DNA of 64,000 nt from assembly GCA_947503525.1 (NCBI GenBank), contig CANNEA010000011.1:1-64000 (forward strand), read 5' to 3'. Of the stretch, positions 15,262 to 23,782 are shown in pieces. This DNA is from an uncultured Carboxylicivirga sp. (GTDB lineage Bacteria; Bacteroidota; Bacteroidia; Bacteroidales; Marinilabiliaceae). Within the stretch, counting starts at the first letter, position 1. Each line of letters opens with the position of its first letter. The position numbers were made by a program, and so were the translations under genes. Below the pieces are notes generated by a model. The model made no database searches and had not been told where the DNA came from. It saw only the letters and a list, made by a program, of their open reading frames with translations.

Positions 15262-16992
15262 ATGCAATTACAACCTATATATACAGAAACCAATGATTGC
15301 AAGGATTGCTATAAATGTATCCGGGAATGTCCGACAAAAGCAATAAAAGTAAGCGATAATAAAGCTTCTGTTATAGACTCCATGTGTATTTACTGCGGAA
15401 GGTGTGTTTCTGTATGTCCATCCGGCGCAAAAAAAGTAAGGGATGGTGTTTCGAGAGCCCGTTTATTAATCAAGAACAAGAAAGAAGTATATGTGTCATT
15501 GGCACCATCTTTTGTTGCAGAATATGGTCTCAATAGCAATGGTCTAATTGAAGCACTTCTACAACTGGGATTTAAAGGCATTTCAGAAACAGCTCTTGGT
15601 GCCCAAGAGGTATCTAAACAAGTCAAGCATTTTTTGGATGCGCGCCAGTCAGGCACTTATATTTCATCAGCATGTCCTGTGGTAGTTGAGCTCATTCGAA
15701 AGTATTATCCACAACATACTCTGGCTATAACGCCATTTATGTCACCTATGCTTACCCATGCCAAACAATTGCGTAAATGGTATGGCAACGAAATTGGAAT
15801 TGTTTTTATTGGCCCTTGTATCGGTAAGAAGTCAGAAGCTGACTCATCTCTTCAGTCGATAGATGTCGCATTAACCTTCAAAGAACTGAATGCATGGTTG
15901 GAAAAAGAAGGTATTAATATTGAAAAATCGGATCAAGCCAAAACTCAAAACTTCATTCCTAACAATGCCAGTAGTGGCACCATTTATCCGCTGGACGGGG
16001 GAATGGTTGAAACCATTTCAAATTCGTCAAAGGAAAAAAATAAACCATGCAGTCACCTTTGCTTTAGTGGACAAAAAAGTGTAAGAAATGTACTGGACAG
16101 CTTAGATCAATTGAAATCTGACAATGCTGTATTTTTAGAATTACTGGCTTGCAAAACTGGATGTTTAAATGGGCCTGGTATGTCTGATAAGGATCATTTT
16201 GCATGGAAACAATTAACACTTCGAAATATTTATCTCGAAAGAACTAGTGCAGAACCACTCCCAGCCAAGACAGATGATCACTTTAATATAGAACGTGATT
16301 TCTTCAATATAAAAACATTAAATCCTCAACCTTATGGTGAGGAACAAATTAAGGAAGCCCTCTTTAGCATAGGTAAAGCCAGCATTACAGACGAATTAAA
16401 TTGTAGTGGATGCGGATACGATACATGTCGCGATTTTGCAAATGCCTTGCTTTTAAAACACGCCGAACCGGATATGTGTGTTTCGCACATGCGTAAAGTT
16501 GCACATCATAAGGCGACTGTTCTACTGCAAAAGATACCATCGGGAGTTATTATTATCAACGATGAATACAAGGTTGTAGAAATGAATGCCAGCTTTGCCA
16601 GATTAATTGGCGGTGATTTGGAGTTTTGCTACGATGCCAATCCGGGCATGCGAAATGCTGATCTCAATAAATTGGGAACTTTTGCACATCTTTTTAAAAC
16701 GGCAATTATAACCGGCAAGGAATTTTTTGAAATGCCTATTCAGGAAAACGGACAACAGCTTCAACTTTCAATATTTAACATTCAAAAAAACAAGTTGGTG
16801 ACAGGCATTGTACAAAGTACCGCACAACCTGAATTTAAAAAAGAAATTATTGAGAAACGGACTCGTGAGGTAATCAGTAAAAATATGGAGACGGTACAGA
16901 AGATAGCCTTTCTACTTGGTGAGAATGCCTCCTATACCGATTCGTTGTTGAATTCAATATTAGAAACTCAAAACACTGAGAATGCAGAATAG
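15262..16992 (+). CDS. Sensory-type [FeFe] hydrogenase (HydS-like) with C-terminal Fe-S and PAS domains
   Basis: The 576-residue protein has two [4Fe-4S] ferredoxin clusters (Cys13/16/19/23 and Cys42/45/48/52), an H-cluster domain (about 75-330), a CxxCGYxxC Fe-S motif (SGCGYDTC, about 385-410) and a PAS domain (about 420-530). H-cluster ligands are visible as Cys138 (SSACP), Cys186 (GPCIGKK) and Cys297/Cys301 (ACKTGCLNGPG). The residue before Cys138 is Ala137 where catalytic enzymes have the proton-relay Cys (TSCCP). This change and the PAS tail are hallmarks of HydS-type (group C/D) putative sensors such as that of Thermoanaerobacter. It probably senses H2 or redox state and signals through the PAS domain. 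The next gene, a phosphatase, overlaps its end by 11 bp. HydEFG maturases are not in this window. Confidence 0.88.
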   Translation: MQLQPIYTETNDCKDCYKCIRECPTKAIKVSDNKASVIDSMCIYCGRCVSVCPSGAKKVRDGVSRARLLIKNKKEVYVSLAPSFVAEYGLNSNGLIEALLQLGFKGISETALGAQEVSKQVKHFLDARQSGTYISSACPVVVELIRKYYPQHTLAITPFMSPMLTHAKQLRKWYGNEIGIVFIGPCIGKKSEADSSLQSIDVALTFKELNAWLEKEGINIEKSDQAKTQNFIPNNASSGTIYPLDGGMVETISNSSKEKNKPCSHLCFSGQKSVRNVLDSLDQLKSDNAVFLELLACKTGCLNGPGMSDKDHFAWKQLTLRNIYLERTSAEPLPAKTDDHFNIERDFFNIKTLNPQPYGEEQIKEALFSIGKASITDELNCSGCGYDTCRDFANALLLKHAEPDMCVSHMRKVAHHKATVLLQKIPSGVIIINDEYKVVEMNASFARLIGGDLEFCYDANPGMRNADLNKLGTFAHLFKTAIITGKEFFEMPIQENGQQLQLSIFNIQKNKLVTGIVQSTAQPEFKKEIIEKRTREVISKNMETVQKIAFLLGENASYTDSLLNSILETQNTENAE

Positions 16993-18169
16993 TCTATTCT
17001 ATATTGAAGCTGAAACCTGCCAGGAAAATAAAGCCCGCCAAAATGTTTGTGGCGATGCCTGTGAATCGCGTAAATTAAAAGACGAGAATAGATTTATATC
17101 CGTACTATCTGATGGTTTGGGTTCAGGAGTAAAAGCGAACATTTTGTCTACAATGACAACAAGTATGGCGCTTCAATTTACTGCAAAAAACGATCCTCTT
17201 GAGAGAACCTCTGCCTTTATTATGAAAACGTTGCCGGTGGATTCGAAACGCCAGATTAGTTATTCAACTTTTAGCATTATTGACATCAATTGTTTCGGAG
17301 AAGCCACTATTGTTGAATATGATAATCCGGATATCCTTATCTATCGGGATGGGAATTTTCTTGAGCTGTCGAAAACCGGAAAAAGCATTAAACGTCCGGA
17401 TAGCAGAGATGCTATTGTCAATTATTCTAAAATAAAACTGGAAAAAGAGGATCGCTTGATAGTTGTCTCGGATGGCATAACACAATCAGGCATGGGCACG
17501 CATAACATGCCTTTTGGTTGGGGCGAATCCGGATTAAAAGAATTTATTCATCAGTGCATTAAAGCTCAACCTGAAATATCTGCATTGGGTTTAGCAAGGA
17601 AAATAATGGCTCGAACCAAAGCCAATGATTCGAATAATTTTAAAGATGATGCCACTTGCCAGGTCATATACTGCAGGCAACCGCGTAAATTAGTGTTAGC
17701 CTCAGGTCCTCCTTATTATAAAAACTACGATTGCATTTTAGCGGAACGAATCGACACTTTTAATGGTAAGAAAGTAGTGTGCGGTGGTACAACATCTAAA
17801 ATCATTTCAAGGGAATTAAAACGACAAATTGATATTAGTATCAATACTGCAATGCTCGACCTTCCACCCATTGCCGAAATGGATGGTATTGATTTGATCA
17901 CTGAAGGCATTCTTACACTTGGGAAGGTATCGTCATTACTTGAATCCATTAAATTTAATGTGATTAAAGGAGATGGACCGGCAGAACAAATGACCAAACT
18001 ATTACTTCAGAGTGATTCGATATTAATATTGGCAGGTACACAAATTAACAATGCTCATCAGGATCCAAATTTACCCGTTGAGCTTGAAATTCGGAGAAAT
18101 GTCATTAAGAAGATTGCCCATATACTTGAAGATAAATTCCTAAAAACAGTAGAAATAGAATACTTATAA
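16982..18169 (+). CDS. SpoIIE/PP2C-type serine phosphatase of hydrogenase operon
   Basis: The first 230 or so of 395 residues form a PP2C-like SpoIIE domain. Metal-binding motifs are SVLSDGLGSG (about residues 40-49), VVSDGITQSGMG (about 160-171) and DDATCQV (about 221-227). The last 165 residues (with VVCGGTTSKIISREL, PPIAEMDGIDLITEGI and DSILILAGTQINNAHQDP) form a separate domain that I cannot name. Such phosphatases dephosphorylate partner-switching proteins or other Ser/Thr-phosphorylated targets. Translational overlap with the sensory hydrogenase gene (11 bp) implies tight co-expression and probably physical partnership. PP2C genes accompany some HydS-type hydrogenase loci (recalled). 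No cognate kinase or STAS protein is nearby. Confidence 0.85.
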   Translation: MQNSLFYIEAETCQENKARQNVCGDACESRKLKDENRFISVLSDGLGSGVKANILSTMTTSMALQFTAKNDPLERTSAFIMKTLPVDSKRQISYSTFSIIDINCFGEATIVEYDNPDILIYRDGNFLELSKTGKSIKRPDSRDAIVNYSKIKLEKEDRLIVVSDGITQSGMGTHNMPFGWGESGLKEFIHQCIKAQPEISALGLARKIMARTKANDSNNFKDDATCQVIYCRQPRKLVLASGPPYYKNYDCILAERIDTFNGKKVVCGGTTSKIISRELKRQIDISINTAMLDLPPIAEMDGIDLITEGILTLGKVSSLLESIKFNVIKGDGPAEQMTKLLLQSDSILILAGTQINNAHQDPNLPVELEIRRNVIKKIAHILEDKFLKTVEIEYL

Positions 18170-18176
18170 CATTAGC

Positions 18177-18443
18177 ATGACGAAGCCTATCAACTTTAAA
18201 ATACAAATCTGTTGCGGTACCATGTGTTACATTATGGGTGGTGCATCTCTTCATTCACTAAAAGAGACTTTACCAGCAGAAATAAAAGATTCTGTATCTA
18301 TTGAAGGAATTCCCTGCATGGGACTTTGCAACCAACCGGACGCAGAACATCAACACCCTTGTGTTTTAATTAATGGAGAAATCATTAAAAATGCAAGCAA
18401 CCATAAAATTGTCAAACAGCTTTTAAACCACACCGAACTATGA
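18177..18443 (+). CDS. Second thioredoxin-like [2Fe-2S] ferredoxin of the operon
   Basis: The 88-residue protein has the pattern Cys12-x4-Cys17 (Cys13 is adjacent) and Cys47-x3-Cys51, as in the NuoE C-terminal domain. A His/Pro insertion EHQHPCVLIN follows the last ligand and adds Cys62. It starts 7 bp after the phosphatase gene and overlaps the next hydrogenase gene by 4 bp (ATGA), so translation is coupled. It is probably the dedicated electron partner of that hydrogenase. Confidence 0.85.
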   Translation: MTKPINFKIQICCGTMCYIMGGASLHSLKETLPAEIKDSVSIEGIPCMGLCNQPDAEHQHPCVLINGEIIKNASNHKIVKQLLNHTEL

Positions 18444-19900
18444 CCTATTACAATAATGCTGTTAGAACCAAACGCGAATTGTTAGTACGTCTAATCCAAT
18501 TATTAGATAGCGAACAGTTGTATGATAAAATTGACCGCATACCTCTTGAGATGCGACCACGCACAAACTCTCCAATTCGTTGTTGCGTTCATAAGGACAG
18601 AGCAGTTCTTAAGTATAAAATCATGGCCTCATTGGGCTTTAACATTGCCGATGAAGTTGATGAACTAACACCACTAAAGGACTATGCAAAAGAAGCCATC
18701 AATGGAATAGACTCCAATGGCAAATTCCTTACCGTAGTTGATGAGGCATGCAGTTCATGTGTACAAGTGAACTATACGGTCAGTAATCTTTGTCAAGGTT
18801 GCGAGGGGCGACCTTGCCAAGTGAATTGCCCAAAAGATGCTATTACGGTTATAAATGGCAAAGCCAACATCGATCATCATAAATGTGTGAATTGCGGTCT
18901 GTGTCAAAAAGCATGTCCTTTTCATGCCATTGCCTATTTACCTGTTCCATGTGAAGAATCATGTCCTGTTAAGGCCATAAAAAAGAATGAACAAGGCATT
19001 GAAGTTATCGACTTTGACAAATGTATTCATTGTGGTAAATGCATGACCTCATGTCCCTTTGGGGCAATAGCTGAGAAGTCGCAAATCCTTGATTTCTATG
19101 ACTCTTTAAGAAATAAAAATCGAAAAATGATAGCCATGGTGGCTCCTGCGGTTTTAAGCCAGTTTAAAACTAAGTCACAAAATATATTATCAGCCATTAA
19201 AGCCATAGGGTTTGATCATGTCATGGAAGTTGCAGAAGGTGCAGCTATCACTACCTCAAACGAAACTCAAGAATTACTTGAACATATCGAAGAAGGTAAA
19301 TCCTTTCTGACCAGTTCATGCTGCCCGTCATATGTCGATCTAGTTGAGAAACATGTGCCGGCACTTAAACCTCAAGTCAGCCATACAGCCTCTCCAATGC
19401 TCTTTACAGCTGCTAAAGCTAAAGAACAATACCCTGAGCATGATTTAGTATTCATAGGACCTTGTCTAGCGAAACGTAAGGAAGTCTATGATACTAAAAA
19501 GATTAAATATGTCATCACTACTGAGGAGCTAGGCTCTTTATGGGCAGCCTTACATATTGACCCAAGCAAATTAGACACTATTGATGGTATATCCGGAAAT
19601 ATAAATCCCGAAAGTCGTGGCTTTGCCGCTTCAGGTGGAGTAAGCCATTCTATTTTGGCTACTCTTGGTGCGGATAAAAACATATCGACCCAACTCATTG
19701 ATGGTATTGATAAAAAATCGATTAAATTATTGAAGGCATATTCAAAAAAAGCTCCTCGGGTAGACTTTATTGAAGTAATGGCTTGCCAGGGAGGATGTAT
19801 CAATGGACCGGGAAACATTGCACCTCCAAGCCTTGGTTTAAGCAACTTGAAAAAATCGATAGCCGAACTTTCACCCGAACCAGAACTTATCAACGCATAA
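18440..19900 (+). CDS. Monomeric [FeFe] hydrogenase, group B type
   Basis: The 486-residue protein starts with a helical region, then a Cys-rich segment (Cys104, Cys107, Cys118, Cys121, Cys126, Cys130), ferredoxin clusters (Cys149/152/155/159; Cys195/198/201/205, with Cys171/Cys175 nearby) and an H-cluster domain (about 228-470). Ligands are seen in TSSCCP (Cys294 and Cys295, so the proton-relay Cys is kept), GPCLAKR (Cys342) and EVMACQGGCINGPG (Cys449, Cys453). The TSSCCPSY and NGPG variants are typical of group B enzymes from anaerobic Bacteroidota and Firmicutes, few of which are characterised. It is probably catalytic, unlike the PAS-bearing protein in the same operon. It is the last gene before a strong terminator. 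Confidence 0.88.
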   Translation: MTYYNNAVRTKRELLVRLIQLLDSEQLYDKIDRIPLEMRPRTNSPIRCCVHKDRAVLKYKIMASLGFNIADEVDELTPLKDYAKEAINGIDSNGKFLTVVDEACSSCVQVNYTVSNLCQGCEGRPCQVNCPKDAITVINGKANIDHHKCVNCGLCQKACPFHAIAYLPVPCEESCPVKAIKKNEQGIEVIDFDKCIHCGKCMTSCPFGAIAEKSQILDFYDSLRNKNRKMIAMVAPAVLSQFKTKSQNILSAIKAIGFDHVMEVAEGAAITTSNETQELLEHIEEGKSFLTSSCCPSYVDLVEKHVPALKPQVSHTASPMLFTAAKAKEQYPEHDLVFIGPCLAKRKEVYDTKKIKYVITTEELGSLWAALHIDPSKLDTIDGISGNINPESRGFAASGGVSHSILATLGADKNISTQLIDGIDKKSIKLLKAYSKKAPRVDFIEVMACQGGCINGPGNIAPPSLGLSNLKKSIAELSPEPELINA

Positions 19901-19948
19901 ACTACAACTCAGCCAGTTGTTTTTATACATTCCTTTTGGTTATTAAAG

Positions 19949-19985
19949 CCCATTCGCTAAACGGTTGCGAATGGGTTTTATTTTT
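19949..19985 (+). terminator. Terminator of the hydrogenase operon
   Basis: A 9-bp perfect stem (CCCATTCGC 19949-19957, GCGAATGGG 19967-19975) is followed by TTTTATTTTTATT. It separates the hydrogenase operon from the convergent response-regulator gene and may serve both. Confidence 0.85.
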
Positions 19986-21372
19986 ATTGCATATCCTTTA
20001 TAATCTCAATTCCAAACTTCTTGATCTTTCGTTTCATCGCATCACGGCTGATCCCCAATAAAACCGCAGCTTTGGTTTGATTGAGATCCGACTCCTTTAA
20101 AGCTTGTTCGATCAAATGCTTTTCATGATCATCGATATTTAAACCTGTACTGGAAACGATACGCTCAGTTTTCGGGTTTGAATCCTCTTTAATTAGAAAA
20201 TCATCAGGCATTAAGGTTACATTATCCGAGAGAATCATGGCCCGTTCAACCATATTACGCAGCTCTCGCACATTCCCTGGAAAATGATAATGACGCAGTT
20301 TCTGAACTAATTCATCCGAAATACCCGGAATGCTTTTGCCTTTTTTCTTGGCGATACTCTTAACAAAATGATTTAACAGGGGTAAGATATCCTCTTTTCG
20401 CTCCCTTAATGGAGGGATGTTTATTTCAATAGTATTAATACGGTGAAACAGGTCAATTCTAAATTTCTGTTCTTCTATTAACTGCTCAATATTTTTATTG
20501 GTTGCCGATATAATTCTTACATCAACCGGAATTTCGATATTACTTCCAACTCGCTTAATTCGATTTTCCTCAATTGCTCGAAGTAATTTGGCCTGCAATG
20601 CAAATGGCATATCAGCGATCTCATCCAGAAATAGCGTCCCTTTGTTGGCCAGCTCAAAATAGCCTTTCTTTTCTTCCCTGGCATCGGTAAATGCTCCTTT
20701 TGTATGACCAAAAAATTCGCTCTCCAATAGTGTGGCTGGAATAGCTGAACTATTAACCGGTGCAAAAACTTGTTTTTTACGAGGGCTTCCAAAATGAATA
20801 ATTCTGGAGATAATCTCTTTTCCGGTTCCATTCTCACCGGTCACCAGCACATTTACATCACCATCTTCGGCAGCCTTAAGCGCCATTTTAAGCACTTTTT
20901 TAATTTGTGGACTATCGCCGACAAAATCTTTTTCTATCAGACTTTCCAATTCCTTGGAAACCAAAAAACCACGATCTTCGGCGGCTTCCAGTTTTGACTG
21001 CATAAACAGAAACTTTTCGGTGCGCTCAATGGCCAATTGGATATCCATTATTTGAAATGGCTTACGGATAAAATCAGACGCTCCTTTGCGCATGGCCTGA
21101 ATAACCATATCCATATCACCATAGCCACTAATCATTATAATTTCAAGATTAGGATATTCTACCTTTACCTTCTCAAGAATATCCAGGCCATTCATTCCCG
21201 GAAGCATAACATCCAGGATTAAAACACCGGGTCGTTCCTCTTCCAAAACGCTCAATCCTTCTTTTGGCGTGTTGGCTGTATATACTTTAAATGATCGCTT
21301 TTCTAAATGGTATTTTAGTTTCTCCGTAATCCGGGATTCATCATCCAAGATTAACACTTTTAGTTCATTCAT
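19984..21372 (-). CDS. NtrC-family response regulator (receiver, AAA+, Fis HTH)
   Basis: The 462-residue protein has a receiver domain (about 5-120) with acidic pocket Asp10/Asp11, phosphoacceptor Asp54 (LILDVMLPG) and conserved Ser/Lys positions, an AAA+ domain (about 145-380) with Walker A GENGTGKE and Walker B GTLFLDEIADM, and a Fis-type HTH (QTKAAVLLGISRDAMKRKIKKFG). The sigma54 loop reads GAFTDA where the consensus is GAFTGA. Its kinase is encoded 19 bp upstream in the same operon. It converges on the hydrogenase operon but no sequence evidence ties the two together. Confidence 0.9.
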   Translation of the reverse strand: MNELKVLILDDESRITEKLKYHLEKRSFKVYTANTPKEGLSVLEEERPGVLILDVMLPGMNGLDILEKVKVEYPNLEIIMISGYGDMDMVIQAMRKGASDFIRKPFQIMDIQLAIERTEKFLFMQSKLEAAEDRGFLVSKELESLIEKDFVGDSPQIKKVLKMALKAAEDGDVNVLVTGENGTGKEIISRIIHFGSPRKKQVFAPVNSSAIPATLLESEFFGHTKGAFTDAREEKKGYFELANKGTLFLDEIADMPFALQAKLLRAIEENRIKRVGSNIEIPVDVRIISATNKNIEQLIEEQKFRIDLFHRINTIEINIPPLRERKEDILPLLNHFVKSIAKKKGKSIPGISDELVQKLRHYHFPGNVRELRNMVERAMILSDNVTLMPDDFLIKEDSNPKTERIVSSTGLNIDDHEKHLIEQALKESDLNQTKAAVLLGISRDAMKRKIKKFGIEIIKDMQ

Positions 21373-21391
21373 ATGTTATGTCCACTTACTT

Positions 21392-23488
21392 TCAATTTGT
21401 TTTGCTGGCTGGCAACACTACAATCATTTTAGTCCCTTTACCAGACTCACTTTCCACTTCAATTCGTCCATCCATCTCTTTAACCAGGCTATAGGATATT
21501 GAAAGCCCAAGCCCGGTTCCTTTGCCCAAAAGCTTACTTGTTACAAATGGTAAAAATATATCTGTTTTTCGATTCGAAGCTATTCCAATTCCGTTATCGA
21601 TTATTTCAAGGTAAACATTTTGATCAGAGGCATGGGTAGCTATTTGCACTTCCATATTAAGATCAGGCTCTTTTTGTAATCTTTCTTCAACAGCATCACG
21701 CGCATTAGATAGTAGATTATGAATAACTTGTTCAAGTTTATGAGGATTTCCCAAGACCAAAGGAAGTTCTTCTATCAGTTCTAATTTAAGTTGAATATGA
21801 TGATTGGCATATTGATTACCGATCATTGAAACAGCATTCTTAACACATTCGCTCACATTAAAATCTTCTTCAACTTCATCCTTTTGTCCACTGCTGAAAA
21901 TACGAATATGATCAACAATCTGTCGTACACGAACTATGTCCTCAAATATCTCATTAATGGATTGGTTTAAGAAGGCTCTATTTACATCCTCTTCTGCCAA
22001 TTCATATTTTATACTCTCCGTTGACAGAGAAATGTTCTGAATGGGTTGATTAATTTCATGAGCAATTCCAGCCGCCAGTTCTCCTAAAGAAGTTAAACTC
22101 GATTGGTGCATTATAATCTGTTGCTGTTCTTCTTGTTTTTTTAACGCGCCATCAATTCTCTCTTCAAGGTTTTTGTTTTCCTCACGTTTTAAATAATATC
22201 GATAGTAAATGATAAAAACCAGAATTGAGATTATAAAAATGGTGAAGCCAAAAGACAAACGCCATCGTACCAAACTTTGCTTATCTAATTCAAGAAGGTA
22301 GTTCTTATTTTTAGTCTGAAGAATTTCATTCTCCCTTTGTTTTTCCTCCAACTCTAATGTGGTTAAAACGCCAACAAAATTACTCACATTCTCCTCCATC
22401 ATCATCGATTCAGATAACTTAGAGTACTGAATTCTGTAATCATAGGCTCTCTTAAAATCATTTTTTGATTCATATATCTGCGAAAGAGCCAAATAGTTAT
22501 CGCGCAAAAGATCGTTGGCATTTTCAATACTATTCGCCAGAGCTAAACTTTTTTTATGGCTTTTAACGGCATTTGAAAAATCGTTTTTCTTGGCATATAT
22601 CAAACCTATCTGAAGAAAGCTCATAGCAGCCTCCCAATGTTCATTATTCTCTATCTGATAAGCTAAAACCTGTTGATAGGTGTCAAACGAATGGTCTAAA
22701 TCACCTTTATAGAAATAGGTATTGGCTATATTACTCAACAAAATAGATCTGCTTCTCTGATCACCCATTCCCTCAAGAATCAAATCCATTTTATGATAAT
22801 AGACCAAGGCAGTATCATATTGTTCCTGGTGAAAATATATTTCACCAATTTGACCTAATAAAATAACCCTTTCCCCTTTGGCATCTTCCCCTTCATTCTC
22901 TTCAATTAGATCTAAAGCCTGATTATAATATGACAAAGCCATTGGATAATCTGCTATGTTTTTATAAACATCAGCCATCTTGTGATAAGTTTCAGAGATC
23001 TTATCCCAATCTTTTTCCTTAATGTATAAATTCAGTGAGCGTTTATAACTTTTTAAGGACTTCTCAGATTGCTTTAATCTGAAATAGGTAGACGACAACA
23101 TGGTCATACTTCTATCATCGCCGATATCCCTATAGGTGCTTAGCGACTTTCTGTAAGATTGCAACAGCTGTTCGTAATCATTTACAAAATAATAACCCAT
23201 CCCTAAATTATTGTAGGCTTCAGCTTCCGCACGCTTATCCTTGATCTGCATAGCTAACTGAAGAGCCTGCCGGGCATACTTAATGGCCATTTGTGGATCG
23301 GTATATAAATATGAACGCGATAATTGATTGTAGATATCAACTTGTTCCTTACTCGATGCATTTTTAAGTTTACCCAATAAATCGTTGACCTGCTCCGATT
23401 GCCCTATGGAATCAATGCTAATAAGAAGATATACCAGTAAGGATACAATATAAAATAACTTTTGGCTTTTGGATAATTTTAGCCTCAT
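21392..23488 (-). CDS. TPR-containing sensor histidine kinase
   Basis: The 698-residue protein has a signal peptide (about 1-28), some eight to nine tetratricopeptide repeats (about 35-390, for example AEAYNNLGMGYYFVNDYEQ and GQIGEIYFHQEQYDTA), a transmembrane helix (about 425-447, FGFTIFIISILVFIIYY), a coiled coil, a HisKA region with phosphoacceptor His in AGIAHEINQPIQ, and HATPase_c with N box (HNLLSNARDAV), G1 (IIDNGIGI) and G2 (GKGTGLGLSIS). The periplasmic TPR region probably senses a protein or peptide signal. It is co-transcribed with the NtrC-type regulator that follows. Confidence 0.9.
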   Translation of the reverse strand: MRLKLSKSQKLFYIVSLLVYLLISIDSIGQSEQVNDLLGKLKNASSKEQVDIYNQLSRSYLYTDPQMAIKYARQALQLAMQIKDKRAEAEAYNNLGMGYYFVNDYEQLLQSYRKSLSTYRDIGDDRSMTMLSSTYFRLKQSEKSLKSYKRSLNLYIKEKDWDKISETYHKMADVYKNIADYPMALSYYNQALDLIEENEGEDAKGERVILLGQIGEIYFHQEQYDTALVYYHKMDLILEGMGDQRSRSILLSNIANTYFYKGDLDHSFDTYQQVLAYQIENNEHWEAAMSFLQIGLIYAKKNDFSNAVKSHKKSLALANSIENANDLLRDNYLALSQIYESKNDFKRAYDYRIQYSKLSESMMMEENVSNFVGVLTTLELEEKQRENEILQTKNKNYLLELDKQSLVRWRLSFGFTIFIISILVFIIYYRYYLKREENKNLEERIDGALKKQEEQQQIIMHQSSLTSLGELAAGIAHEINQPIQNISLSTESIKYELAEEDVNRAFLNQSINEIFEDIVRVRQIVDHIRIFSSGQKDEVEEDFNVSECVKNAVSMIGNQYANHHIQLKLELIEELPLVLGNPHKLEQVIHNLLSNARDAVEERLQKEPDLNMEVQIATHASDQNVYLEIIDNGIGIASNRKTDIFLPFVTSKLLGKGTGLGLSISYSLVKEMDGRIEVESESGKGTKMIVVLPASKTN

Positions 23489-23517
23489 GAAACAAATTTA
23501 GTTAAGGATAGCATTAA

Positions 23518-23607
23518 TTTAAGCTTAAAAGTAGCAAAATTTAATAAAGTTTAACGCTCGGAGCTAAGCTTAGCTTTGTACCGAAAATATTAAAAAAGCT
23601 TTAAGCT
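23518..23607. promoter_or_regulatory. Cluster of AAGCTT-centred palindromes in divergent intergenic region
   Basis: Three palindromes occur within 90 bp: TTTAAGCTTAAA (23518-23529), AGCTAAGCTTAGCT (23562-23575, 14 bp, perfect) and AGCTTTAAGCT (23597-23607). They lie upstream of the sensor-kinase gene and could be operator or activator sites for its own regulator or another dimeric protein. Confidence 0.4.
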
Positions 23608-23712
23608 AAAGATGCGAGCAAGTTCGAAAAACCCATCCACTATAGCCTTTATTGTTACTAAATGATTAGCAACTTCCTGAGTTAATTCAAAGGACGATTT
23701 TTATCATGAAAA

Positions 23713-23767
23713 TAGGCCGCATTAAGTCATTGTTTGACAAATCCATCCCAATTACATTTGCGGCCTA
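23713..23767 (+). promoter_or_regulatory. Promoter flanked by 9-bp inverted repeat
   Basis: TTG (23730-23732), a 20-bp spacer and TACATTTG (23753-23760) fit the Bacteroidota -33/-7 promoter, 23 bp before the outer-membrane protein gene. TAGGCCGCA (23713-23721) and TGCGGCCTA (23759-23767) form a perfect inverted repeat with one arm upstream of -33 and the other over the -7/start site, a layout that would let a bound protein block the promoter. Confidence 0.6.
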
Positions 23768-23782
23768 AACTCAGATCTAACA

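Noticed and set aside
19486-19893. 135-codon minus-strand frame opposite the group-B hydrogenase
   Set aside because: Antisense shadow; the plus-strand frame has all hydrogenase motifs.
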